In this document: piece after piece, positions 16,999-25,040 of the stretch
Layout: every line of letters begins with the position of its first letter
How positions within the stretch are numbered: position 1 is the first letter of the stretch
Source: Candidatus Calescibacteriota bacterium
Lineage (GTDB): Bacteria; CAIJMQ01; JAADFP01
Assembly (NCBI GenBank): GCA_021162785.1
Contig: JAGGYA010000020.1
Coordinates: forward strand, 1 to 32,801
Reading direction: 5' to 3'
DNA: 32,801 nucleotides
Program-made: the position numbers and the translations under genes
Notes under the pieces: model-generated
The model's database searches: none
What the model was told of the DNA's origin: nothing
Seen by the model: only the letters and a program-made list of their open reading frames with translations

Positions 16999-18419
16999 AA
17001 AAATTAATAATTTTTCTCTTCTTTCCTCTCCTTCTTTTTTCTCAAGTAAAAAGACCTAATGTAGCGGGAATGTTCTATCCAGCGGATAAAGACTATCTTT
17101 CTCGAATGGTGGAGGGCTTCCTTAAGAAGGCTGAGTTTCCACCTGTGGAGGGGGAGATACTGGGATTAATTGCCCCTCATGCAGGATATGTTTACTCCGG
17201 GCCAGTAGCCGGTTACTCTTTCCGCGCTGTAGAGGGCAGAAGTTATTCCACGGTAATAATTCTTGCTCCCAGCCATCATTTTTATTTCCGTCGCGTGGCC
17301 ATTTATCCTCACGGAACTTTCCTCACTCCTTTAAGGAGTCTTGAAGTGGATAAATCTTTCTGTGGTGCTTTACTTTCCGAAACAAAGAATATTACAGCAA
17401 GACCTGAAGTCTTTGAAAGAGAGCATGCAATTGAAGTGGAGTTACCTTTCCTCATCAAGTCCCTTAAAGGCGAATTCCGCATAGTTCCTATACTTTTCTC
17501 CCAGTCGGATTACTCCCTTTGTGAAGATGTGGGTAAAGCAATTGCCCGAACCATTAAGAAATTCCCTGAGAAGAAGTTCCTTATTGTGGCCAGCACAGAC
17601 CTTTCTCATTATCACCCTTATGAAGAGGCACAAGCAATTGATAGAAGAACAATAGAGGAAATTAAAAAATTTTCCCCAAAGAGTTTGCTGGATAAGGGAT
17701 TGAAAGGAGAGTGTGAATTGTGTGGATTACCTGCTGTGGTCACTATGATGATTGCCACAAAAGAATTGGGGGCAAACGAGATAAAAATACTTAAGTACCT
17801 GAATTCAGGAGATACTCAGGGGATGCGAGAAAAAGTGGTGGGGTATCTTGCAGCAGTAGTGGTTAAAAAAGGGAACTTAAGCAGGGAAGAGAAAGAATTT
17901 TTGCTTAAACTTGCCCGAGAAAGTATTAAATCATTTTTTGAATTGGGGAAATTATCACTTCCAGAAATAGTAAAGTATCCGCGTTTAAAAAAACCAGGTG
18001 CCTGCTTTGTTACCTTGAAAGAAAATGGGAGATTGAGAGGTTGTATAGGCACTCTATTTCCTGTGAGACCACTTTATGAAAATGTTGCCAGAATGGCTGT
18101 AAATGCTGCTTTCTATGATTACCGATTCCCTCCTCTTAGAAAGGAAGAACTGGAGAAAATAAAGATAGAGATTTCTGTCTTATCCCCTCTTAAGAGAATA
18201 AAAAGTTTTGAGGAGATAGAGGTAGGGAAGCATGGCCTTTATTTAGTAAAGGGTTCTTATAGAGGGGTTCTTCTACCCCAAGTTGCAAGAGAGTATGGAT
18301 GGGATCGCTGGCAGTTTCTCCAAGCGGTATCACGAAAAGCAGGACTTCCTCCTGATGCTTACAAGGAAGGTGCGGTTATTTATATCTTTACAGCTGAGGT
18401 CTTTGGAGAGGAAGAGTGA
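16995..18419 (+). CDS. Exported MEMO-AMMECR1 fusion (AmmeMemoRadiSam proteins B and A)
   Basis: A 474-residue protein. It has a signal peptide (MKKLIIFLFFPLLLFSQ) and a MEMO domain at about 20-275 (APHAGYVYSGPVAGYSF, LAPSHH, REHAIEVELPFL, ASTDLSHYHP, ECELCGLPAVV). An AMMECR1 domain follows at about 300-474 (GACFVTLKENGRLRGCIGTL, RMAVNAAFYDYRFPPL, GVLLPQVAREYGWDRWQFL). MEMO resembles non-heme-iron dioxygenases and its metal-binding His are kept. The ATG at 16995 is chosen: GGGGG lies about 7 nt upstream, it overlaps the previous stop as ATGA, and it gives a clean signal peptide. A start at 16956 would prepend 13 residues before it. Fused and separate forms of these domains are known; function is not. 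Confidence 0.9.
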   Translation: MKKLIIFLFFPLLLFSQVKRPNVAGMFYPADKDYLSRMVEGFLKKAEFPPVEGEILGLIAPHAGYVYSGPVAGYSFRAVEGRSYSTVIILAPSHHFYFRRVAIYPHGTFLTPLRSLEVDKSFCGALLSETKNITARPEVFEREHAIEVELPFLIKSLKGEFRIVPILFSQSDYSLCEDVGKAIARTIKKFPEKKFLIVASTDLSHYHPYEEAQAIDRRTIEEIKKFSPKSLLDKGLKGECELCGLPAVVTMMIATKELGANEIKILKYLNSGDTQGMREKVVGYLAAVVVKKGNLSREEKEFLLKLARESIKSFFELGKLSLPEIVKYPRLKKPGACFVTLKENGRLRGCIGTLFPVRPLYENVARMAVNAAFYDYRFPPLRKEELEKIKIEISVLSPLKRIKSFEEIEVGKHGLYLVKGSYRGVLLPQVAREYGWDRWQFLQAVSRKAGLPPDAYKEGAVIYIFTAEVFGEEE

Positions 18420-19045
18420 TACATAACTTCCTCTTCCTTTTCTTATACGGGATAAGCACGGGTTTAGGACCTTGTTTGGTAAATTGTGGGCCCTTGCTCT
18501 TTGCACTTATTGGTGGAGAAAGGGTTCCCCCTTTAGAGGGGATTAAAAGGGTTCTTCTTTTCTCTTCCGGAAGGATATTCGTATATTTACTTTTAGGATG
18601 TTTAGCAGGAAGGGTAGGAGAATATATAACCCATCTACGGGAAAGCATCTATCCTTATATACTCTGGGCAGGTGGTTTCCTCCTGATTTTTATTGGAATC
18701 TTTTTTCTCATACCATTCTCTTTTTTGTGTCCTCTTAAGGAAAGGAGAGAGAAGTTTAAAGGTTCTTATGTTCTGCTGGGTCTCCTCTGGGGACTTCTCC
18801 CCTGTCTCCCTTTAACTTCTGTCCTCCTTTACATTGCCCTTATTTCCAAAAATCTTCTTCAGGGGTTTCTCTACTCCTTCTCTTTCTCCATGGGAACCCT
18901 TATCTCTCCCCTACTGGCTGTGGGAGGGTTAGCCGGTTGGATATCTTCCCGAATAATCCAGGAGAGGAGTTTTTGGGTTTTCCGAATCTTTCTGAGTATT
19001 CTCCTAATGATTATGGGCTTTTCTCTCCTTATAGAGACAATGTAA
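18416..19045 (+). CDS. CcdA/DsbD-like membrane thiol transporter
   Basis: A 209-residue protein with about six transmembrane helices in the DsbD transmembrane/CcdA pattern. The first helix has GLGPCLVNCGPLL and the fourth GLLPCLPLTSV. The cysteine in each corresponds to the redox pair that moves electrons across the membrane in this family (Pfam DsbD_2 type). It starts at GTG, overlapping the previous stop by 4 nt (GTGA), with GGAG about 8 nt upstream, so it forms one operon with the AmmeMemoRadiSam genes. A likely role is to send reducing power to Cys-bearing proteins outside the cytoplasm, perhaps the exported MEMO-AMMECR1 and radical SAM proteins (inference). Its 3' end overlaps the convergent gene by 42 nt. 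Confidence 0.8.
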   Translation: MIHNFLFLFLYGISTGLGPCLVNCGPLLFALIGGERVPPLEGIKRVLLFSSGRIFVYLLLGCLAGRVGEYITHLRESIYPYILWAGGFLLIFIGIFFLIPFSFLCPLKERREKFKGSYVLLGLLWGLLPCLPLTSVLLYIALISKNLLQGFLYSFSFSMGTLISPLLAVGGLAGWISSRIIQERSFWVFRIFLSILLMIMGFSLLIETM

Positions 19046-21238
19046 TAGGAAAATCAGTGATAGAATCTTTAATATAGAAATAATCCCACTGCTTTTAAGC
19101 ACTCCCATTAAGGGGAAGAAGAATACCCCTCCTAAGAATCCACCTAACCATCCACCTAAGAGGTCCTGTGCATATAAGATACCCGCAGTTTCCCCGGGTC
19201 TCTCTCTCCCATAAAGAAAGTTACCTGCAGGGAATTCAGCTCCCACTGGAAGTCCAGCAAAGAAGGAAAGGATAAGAAATGGAAATCCTAAGGGAGATTT
19301 TTCAAAGAAAGCCTTGCCCATGGAGAAGAGAAAGGGTAGAAGAAGGGAAAAGATTATTAAATAAATTTCCCCACTTATGAGAATCCGGTAGGGGGATACT
19401 CCTCTTTCCACCCATTTAGACATAAGAATACTACCTACTGCCATACCTCCCATAAATGCGGTTATAAGAAGAGTAATTTGATAATAAAGATAACCTCGGT
19501 ATATCTGGAAAACAAAGGTCACCATAAGGTTAAGTAGCATTCCTGCAAAACCCGTGGTGAAAATCGCGTAACCTACACTTTTTCTTTTAATTCCTGCATG
19601 AAATGGGAAGAATAGAAAAGGGAGGAGGAGAAATAGGTATAAAAGACAATTTTTTCTCATGAATATTTTGAGAAAGGGAGCTAAACGGGGAGAAAATTTT
19701 TCGCTCCAGTAAATGAGAAAATAAAACACTCCCACTGGTTTAAGATCCTTATTTGCTTTTGCTTTCACCTTGGCAAGATTCTGTGATAGCCACCCAAGGT
19801 ACTGGGGAGAGGTTTTTAAAGCAAAATTGTCCGGTAGGGAAAGTATGGTGGTAAGGTTTCTCTTTTCCATTCTTTCTTTTAAAACTGAGGATGTAAAAAT
19901 GGGTTTTTCTTTACTTTTGAAAGCAAGGAAAATGTGATAATCACCAGGGAGAATAAAAATATGGGGGAAGATTCCTTTAAGGCTTTCCCAAACATTCCGG
20001 TTTACCAGAAGGATATCTTCTGTAAGGTAAGAAAAAGATCCCGGTAAAGTGAAACATAAGATCCCATTGGAACGAAGGTGATCTCTTACTATATTAAAAA
20101 ACTCCTGGGTGAAAAATCTAATCCTCTGCAGACTCCCTAAATCGGATATTCCAATAAATATCACATCGTATTTCAGATGGGTGGTGGAAAGGAAGTGTCT
20201 CCCATCAGTGAAATGGAGATGCAGGCGAGGATCGGAAAATTCTCGGATAGAAATTGGTGTGGGAAATTTTTCTAAAGTTTTTATGATTAAAGGGTCTATC
20301 TCCACATAATCTACTCTCTCCACAGGTTGTTTTAGTATCTCTGCAATTACTCCCCCTGCACCACCAGAAATTACCAGGACATTTAAAGGGTGGGGATGGA
20401 GAAGAAGTGGGAACTGAGAGAATTCTTCCACAAAAAATATATCAGGCATAGGAGTTACTATAACTGGGATCCCATTGGAGAAAAAAGTGTACTGCTCACC
20501 CTTTTTCCCTACCACCATGTTTCCATAGATTGAATCTGCATAATAAATAGGATTTTCTCCTTTCCACTCCTGGTTTATTGATTTTTCATGAAGATGCTTT
20601 GGAATAATAGGAAAAAGTGCTATTAAAAGAGCTGTGATTGCGGTAAAGATGAAAGCATTCTTTGATTTATAAAAAAGTAGTATACCAACAATTAACATGG
20701 TCACCACTATTCCCAAGGATATTTGGAAGGAATGGTATCGAGGAAGAAGATAAAAATTGAGAATCACTCCCCCGGTAGTTGTGCCCAGGCTCTCCCAGAA
20801 ATACATTCTTCCTGCAGATTGTCTTCCCCTCTTCATGGGATAAATCCTGGTAGCAATGGAAAACAGCGCTCCATGCGGGAAACTCACCGGTAAAAGGACA
20901 AGGAAGGAGAGAAGAAGCATCCCCCCAATACCCACACCTTCTCCAGGGAGGGATTTTAAAAGGAGGCGTCCTAAACGAACCGCATAGATTCCCACTACTA
21001 AGGAAAGCGAGAAGAATAAAGAAAAGGAGTAGAAAAACTCAACCCTTTTCCTGATTTTTTCCACCCCTTTCCCACCTATGTATGATCCAACCGCTTCCAG
21101 AATCAGCCAATTGCTCAAAATAATTCCCACAGAAAGTTCATTACCCTGAAAAATGGTAAGAAGTTCTCTAAGGAGAACTACCTGGGCAATTAAACCTGAA
21201 GCACCCGTTATAAAAACAGCTATGGCTATCCTCTCCAT
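19004..21238 (-). CDS. Membrane-embedded spermidine synthase-like protein
   Basis: A 744-residue protein. The N-terminal half has several membrane helices (GASGLIAQVVLLRELLTIFQ through about residue 215). A soluble spermidine-synthase/methyltransferase domain follows (about 225-440), with the nucleotide-binding VLVISGGAGGVIAEIL, VDYVEIDPLII and DGRHFLSTT. The C-terminal part has a second block of helices (about 520-740). Such fused membrane/SpeE-like proteins are widespread in bacteria; whether they make polyamines is unknown. The acidic substrate-binding residue after 'Y-D-V-I' is not the usual D-x-x-D/S-P: it reads YDVIFIGISDLGS, so an altered substrate is possible. The ATG has no ribosome site and is divergent from tmRNA across only 40 nt. 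Confidence 0.82.
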   Translation of the reverse strand: MERIAIAVFITGASGLIAQVVLLRELLTIFQGNELSVGIILSNWLILEAVGSYIGGKGVEKIRKRVEFFYSFSLFFSLSLVVGIYAVRLGRLLLKSLPGEGVGIGGMLLLSFLVLLPVSFPHGALFSIATRIYPMKRGRQSAGRMYFWESLGTTTGGVILNFYLLPRYHSFQISLGIVVTMLIVGILLFYKSKNAFIFTAITALLIALFPIIPKHLHEKSINQEWKGENPIYYADSIYGNMVVGKKGEQYTFFSNGIPVIVTPMPDIFFVEEFSQFPLLLHPHPLNVLVISGGAGGVIAEILKQPVERVDYVEIDPLIIKTLEKFPTPISIREFSDPRLHLHFTDGRHFLSTTHLKYDVIFIGISDLGSLQRIRFFTQEFFNIVRDHLRSNGILCFTLPGSFSYLTEDILLVNRNVWESLKGIFPHIFILPGDYHIFLAFKSKEKPIFTSSVLKERMEKRNLTTILSLPDNFALKTSPQYLGWLSQNLAKVKAKANKDLKPVGVFYFLIYWSEKFSPRLAPFLKIFMRKNCLLYLFLLLPFLFFPFHAGIKRKSVGYAIFTTGFAGMLLNLMVTFVFQIYRGYLYYQITLLITAFMGGMAVGSILMSKWVERGVSPYRILISGEIYLIIFSLLLPFLFSMGKAFFEKSPLGFPFLILSFFAGLPVGAEFPAGNFLYGRERPGETAGILYAQDLLGGWLGGFLGGVFFFPLMGVLKSSGIISILKILSLIFLLHCLYKERKAHNH

Positions 21239-21278
21239 TCTTTAGTTTATGGTAAAATATTCTTGGGTTCTTTGAAAA

Positions 21279-21668
21279 GGGGGCGATCTGGGTTCGACAG
21301 GGAGGTAAATCCTGGGAAGAGGCATGCCGGGGTTGCCGGGAGGCCCCGTCCCGAGGTAAACTCGGGATCCCGATCTGGCATCGGGATAAAAACCCGGCAA
21401 AGAAATAAACGCCGACTGCGTTAACGCTCTGGCTGCATAAGATGCAGCCACATCCTCTTCACCTTGCCTGCAGGTGAAGAAGGGTGTCGGTAGCAGGCTC
21501 TCCTTGTCTCTCCTGCTCCGGGGGAGATGAGGGAAAAATTACCGGAGCTGGTCCCTCCCTCTCTGTCCAGGGGAGAGTGAGGGATGAGATAAAATCCCTG
21601 GACTAAGCATGTAGTTATCTTCCCGGGATAACTCTCTGGACGCGGGTTCAATTCCCGCCGCCTCCACC
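21279..21668 (+). ncRNA. ssrA: tmRNA (ssrA)
   Basis: Transfer-messenger RNA that rescues stalled ribosomes. The 5' end is GGGGGCGATCTGGGTTCGAC and the 3' end carries the TTCAATT T-loop (CGGG-TTCAATT-CCCG). The 7-bp acceptor stem is GGGGGCG/CGCCTCC, with discriminator A at 21666. The tag frame runs GGC to TAA (about 21396-21440) and encodes GKEINADCVNALAA. With the tRNA-like Ala in front this gives AGKEINADCVNALAA, close in form to the Bacillus tag (AGKTNSFNQNVALAA) and ending in ALAA. A cysteine in the tag is unusual. Several pseudoknot-like GC hairpins follow the tag. CCA is not fully encoded. Confidence 0.95.
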
Positions 21669-21674
21669 CTTTGC

Positions 21675-22727
21675 ATGAGGAAAAGTATTGGAATATTTTT
21701 ACTTCTTACCTTTTCTTTTTCTCTTTTTTCCTTAGAAATCAAAGGTGTTCGATATTCCTGTTCTCCATCCAAAGCAAGGGTTGTCCTTACTCTTGACTCT
21801 TACCCTTACTACAATGTGGAAAGGGAGGAAAAAACTTTAAAGGTATATCTCCCTGGTTATGAAGGGGAGGAGAAAAAGATTACATTTCCAAACTCTCTGG
21901 TGAGCTCTATTAAACTTGTAGCCCAACCCGTTTCTTTCCTTGTAGAGGTGAATACTACATGCCCTTTCCAATACCAGATCTTCCGGCTGGGATCACCGGA
22001 AAGGCTTGTGATAGATATTTTTCCCCAAAATTTATCCTCTATCAATATAAGAAAAGTTGTTATTGACCCAGGTCATGGAGGAAAGGATCCAGGTGCTATT
22101 GGATGGGGAGGAATCAAAGAGAAGGACATTGTTTTGAGAGTCGCGCTTTATCTGAGGAATTTTCTGGTTCAGGAGGGATTGGAAGTTTATCTTACCAGAA
22201 GAAGAGATGTCTTTGTCCCTTTGAAAAAGAGAGTGGAATTTGCCAATAAAATTGGTGCAGATCTTTTTATCTCCATTCATTGTAATTCCTCATTATCCCG
22301 GAGAGCCTGTGGGTTTGAGACCTACTACCTTTCGGAAGCACTTGATGACCATGCTCGCGCAGTAGCCCGAGTGGAAAACTCCGTGGTGAAACTGGAAAAT
22401 CCGGTGGAAAAGTGGAAACTCACCATACTGGAAGATCTGAGTCTGCTGGAGTTCCGGAAGGAGAGTATCCTTTTAGCCCAGCTTCTTCAGGAAAAATTGG
22501 ATGCCTGTCTCCCTACACCTAACCGAGGCGTTAAATCTGCTCTATTCTATGTTCTTAAAGGTGTGCATGCACCAGCTGTTTTGGTGGAAATAGGTTTTAT
22601 TTCTAATCCCTGGGAAGCCCGAATGCTTAGAAAGAGTTATTTTCAGCGCGAAATTGCCAGGTGTATCAGTGAGGGAATTGTTAAATTTACTCGGAAAATT
22701 GCATTAAGGGAGAATGAAATCCTCTAA
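21675..22727 (+). CDS. N-acetylmuramoyl-L-alanine amidase with AMIN domain
   Basis: A 350-residue exported peptidoglycan hydrolase. It has a signal peptide (about 1-20), an AMIN domain (about 22-115; AMIN domains target amidases to the division site) and an Amidase_3 zinc domain (about 126-340). The metal and catalytic sites are visible: H in DPGHGGKDPGA, E in the GGIKEKDIVL segment, H in SIHCNSS, and E in VLVEIGFISN. This is the AmiC type. The ATG lies only 6-8 nt past the tmRNA 3' end and has no Shine-Dalgarno sequence, so translation may start on a message produced by tmRNA 3' processing. It overlaps murI by 14 nt, in keeping with a cell-wall operon. Confidence 0.92.
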   Translation: MRKSIGIFLLLTFSFSLFSLEIKGVRYSCSPSKARVVLTLDSYPYYNVEREEKTLKVYLPGYEGEEKKITFPNSLVSSIKLVAQPVSFLVEVNTTCPFQYQIFRLGSPERLVIDIFPQNLSSINIRKVVIDPGHGGKDPGAIGWGGIKEKDIVLRVALYLRNFLVQEGLEVYLTRRRDVFVPLKKRVEFANKIGADLFISIHCNSSLSRRACGFETYYLSEALDDHARAVARVENSVVKLENPVEKWKLTILEDLSLLEFRKESILLAQLLQEKLDACLPTPNRGVKSALFYVLKGVHAPAVLVEIGFISNPWEARMLRKSYFQREIARCISEGIVKFTRKIALRENEIL

Positions 22728-23520
22728 CTTACCTATAGGAATTTTTGACTCGGGAGTGGGTGGATTAACTGTCTTCAAGGCTATAAGAAAACTGCTCCCT
22801 CAGGAAAATTTGGTTTATTTTGGAGATTTAGCCAGGGTTCCCTATGGAATGAAGTCGCCCCGGTTAATCCAGACCTATTCTCTTCAAATTGCAAAGTATC
22901 TTATAGAAAAAAGCAAAGTTAAGGCACTTGTTGTGGCTTGTAATACTGCTTCCTCCACCTCCTTAGAAATTCTAAAGGAGAATTTTAACCTGCCTATTCT
23001 TGGGGTTATCCTCCCCGGTGTAGAGGAGGCATTGAGACTTACACGCAATGGGAGAATTGGAGTAATTGGCACACGAACAACTATAAAAACGGGTGCTTAC
23101 CAGAAAGCTTTACTGGAAAGAAGGAAAGGGATAGAGGTATTTGCTTATCCAACACCTCTTCTGGTACCTTTGGTGGAAGAGGGATGGTTTGAGAACAGGA
23201 TTGCTCGTTTAGTGGTTAGGGAGTACCTGGCTCCTTTTATCCAAGCAGGCGTGGATACCCTTATCCTCGGCTGCACTCATTACCCACTTTTGAAGAAAAT
23301 TATGGGGAAGGAAGGTAAAGGGATTATGCTTGTGGACTCTTCCCAGGCTGTGGCACAGAAACTCAAAGAAATTCTTGAGGAAAAGGATTTAAAGGGTGGT
23401 GAGGGAAAAGAAGAGTTTTATCTTACAGATACTCCCCAGAATTTCTCCTTCCTCTTTCGTGTCCTTCTGGGAAGAGAACCTGAGAATGTGAAACTGGTTA
23501 AACTGGAGGAACTGTTATGA
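22714..23520 (+). CDS. murI: Glutamate racemase
   Basis: A 268-residue cofactor-independent racemase supplying D-glutamate for peptidoglycan. Visible are GIFDSGVGGLTVFKAI, YFGDLARVPYG, and the two catalytic cysteines in VVACNTASS and LGCTHYPLL, followed by the D-S-S-QAVA segment. Length is normal. It sits between the amidase and the glycerate kinase, overlapping each (14 and 4 nt). Confidence 0.96.
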   Translation: MKSSNLPIGIFDSGVGGLTVFKAIRKLLPQENLVYFGDLARVPYGMKSPRLIQTYSLQIAKYLIEKSKVKALVVACNTASSTSLEILKENFNLPILGVILPGVEEALRLTRNGRIGVIGTRTTIKTGAYQKALLERRKGIEVFAYPTPLLVPLVEEGWFENRIARLVVREYLAPFIQAGVDTLILGCTHYPLLKKIMGKEGKGIMLVDSSQAVAQKLKEILEEKDLKGGEGKEEFYLTDTPQNFSFLFRVLLGREPENVKLVKLEELL

Positions 23521-24827
23521 AGGATATTCAATGGGTTATAGATCTTTTCAAACGGGGCATCCAGAAAGCCCATCCTTCCAATGTAATTAAAGAAAATGTT
23601 CGCTTGCAGAATGACACCTTGATGGTCAAAAATGATCCTTTTCCCTGCAAAAACCTATGGGTTGTAGGAGCAGGGAAGGCTTCTGCTGAAATGGGGAAGG
23701 CTTTGGAGGAGTTACTGGGTGAAAAAATCAAAGGTGGAATAATTGTTACCAAGGATGGGCATGGAGTTCCCCTTTCTTTCATAGAGGTAAGGGAGGCTTC
23801 TCACCCAATTCCTGATGAAAGAGGGCTTAAAGCTAGTGAGGATATCCTGAAATTTGTAGAAAAACTGGGTGAGGAAGATACTCTAATAGTGCTCATTTCT
23901 GGTGGTGGTTCAGCTCTTCTTCCCCTTCCCCAGGAGGGGCTGAGTCTTGAGGAGAAACAGGAAATTACCCGGATAATTATGGAAAGTGGCGCTAATATTG
24001 AAGAGTTAAACACGGTAAGAAAGCACCTTTCCAGAATTAAGGGGGGGAGACTTACTCAATCTGCATTTCCTGCCACTGTTATCACCCTGGCTATTTCAGA
24101 TGTTATTGGGGACTATTCTCATCTTATTGCTTCAGGTCCTACTGTTCCGGATCCCTCCACATATAAGGATGCTAAAGATATCCTGCTTAGAAGGGGGATA
24201 TGGGAAGATATACCTCCCCGCTCTAAGGAAATTATTGAGAAAGGTTTAAAAGGTCTCTTACCGGAAACCCCTAAGGGGGGTGAGGCATTCTGGAAGAGAA
24301 ATTACTATTACATACTGGCCAGTAATGAAATTGTTTTGGAAAGCATTAAGGATCTGGCTGAGAAAGAAGGGGTGAAAACCGTTATTCTCTCCTCCTCCAT
24401 AAGGGGAGAAGCTAAGGAGGTAGCTAAGGTCTATGTGGCTATTGCGGAAGAGATAAGAAGATTTTCCCGTCCCTTTGATACTCCTCTTCTTATTCTTGGA
24501 GGAGGAGAAACAACAGTCACGGTGAAGGGAAAAGGTAAAGGTGGAAGAAATCAGGAAATGGCTCTTGCTTTTTCCATAGAAGCAGGAAAAATTAAAGATT
24601 TTTATTTCCTATGTGCGGGAACTGATGGAACAGACGGGCCAACGGATGCAGCTGGTGCCTGGGTAGACGAGAATACCTACACTGACGCTCTAAAAAAGGG
24701 ACTTACACCGGAAAATTTCCTTAAGGAAAATGATTCCTATCACTTTTTTAAAAAAATGGATTCCCTCTTAATCACTGGGCCAACGGGAACAAATGTTATG
24801 GATATACACATGCTTCTTTTACTTTAA
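23517..24827 (+). CDS. Glycerate 2-kinase (GckA/MOFRL family)
   Basis: A 436-residue protein. The N-terminal DUF4147/GckA domain shows WVVGAGKASAEMGKAL, HPIPDERGLKA, LISGGGSALLPLP, LNTVRKHLSRIKGG and DVIGDYSHLIASGPTVPD. The C-terminal MOFRL domain shows GGGETTVTVKGKGKGGRNQE, then CAGTDGTDGPTDAAGAWVD and TGPTGTNVMD. It is expected to phosphorylate glycerate at C2; older annotations call the family hydroxypyruvate reductase. The ATG overlaps the murI stop (ATGA). It is the last gene before oriC. Confidence 0.92.
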   Translation: MKDIQWVIDLFKRGIQKAHPSNVIKENVRLQNDTLMVKNDPFPCKNLWVVGAGKASAEMGKALEELLGEKIKGGIIVTKDGHGVPLSFIEVREASHPIPDERGLKASEDILKFVEKLGEEDTLIVLISGGGSALLPLPQEGLSLEEKQEITRIIMESGANIEELNTVRKHLSRIKGGRLTQSAFPATVITLAISDVIGDYSHLIASGPTVPDPSTYKDAKDILLRRGIWEDIPPRSKEIIEKGLKGLLPETPKGGEAFWKRNYYYILASNEIVLESIKDLAEKEGVKTVILSSSIRGEAKEVAKVYVAIAEEIRRFSRPFDTPLLILGGGETTVTVKGKGKGGRNQEMALAFSIEAGKIKDFYFLCAGTDGTDGPTDAAGAWVDENTYTDALKKGLTPENFLKENDSYHFFKKMDSLLITGPTGTNVMDIHMLLLL

Positions 24828-25040
24828 AAAATTGTTGATTTTTGAACTGGAAAATTGTAAAATTGGCTGAATTTCAACCTGTTGAAAAGCTGTGGATAAA
24901 TTGAAGATTTTTGGATCGCTTGGAAATTCAAGATACTCAATAATAAGATTTCACAGTATCTTTACCAATTCCATTTTTTTAAAAGGGTTTAGGGGATTTT
25001 TTATATCCTGTGGATAACTTGTGGAAAAAGGAGGTCTGCT
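24828..25040 (+). other. Replication origin region (oriC), upstream part
   Basis: An AT-rich gap before dnaA. Two perfect DnaA boxes read TGTGGATAA on the plus strand (24891-24899 and 25009-25017), and a one-mismatch box TGTGGAAAA follows at 25020-25028. Between them are AT-rich runs (for example 24971-25006) suited to unwinding. The boxes near 25009-25028 lie directly before the dnaA ribosome site AAAGGAGG, so DnaA probably represses its own gene. Confidence 0.85.

Noticed and set aside
17321-17360. GGAACTT followed by GTCTTG inside the MEMO-AMMECR1 gene
   Set aside because: It is in coding sequence, the spacing is 18 nt and the -10 is poor, with no gene start downstream.
21242-21772. Minus-strand open frames across the tmRNA
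   Set aside because: They lie on a structured RNA gene with clear tRNA-like ends and tag, and have no ribosome sites; their Pro/Gly-rich content reflects the GC-rich RNA.
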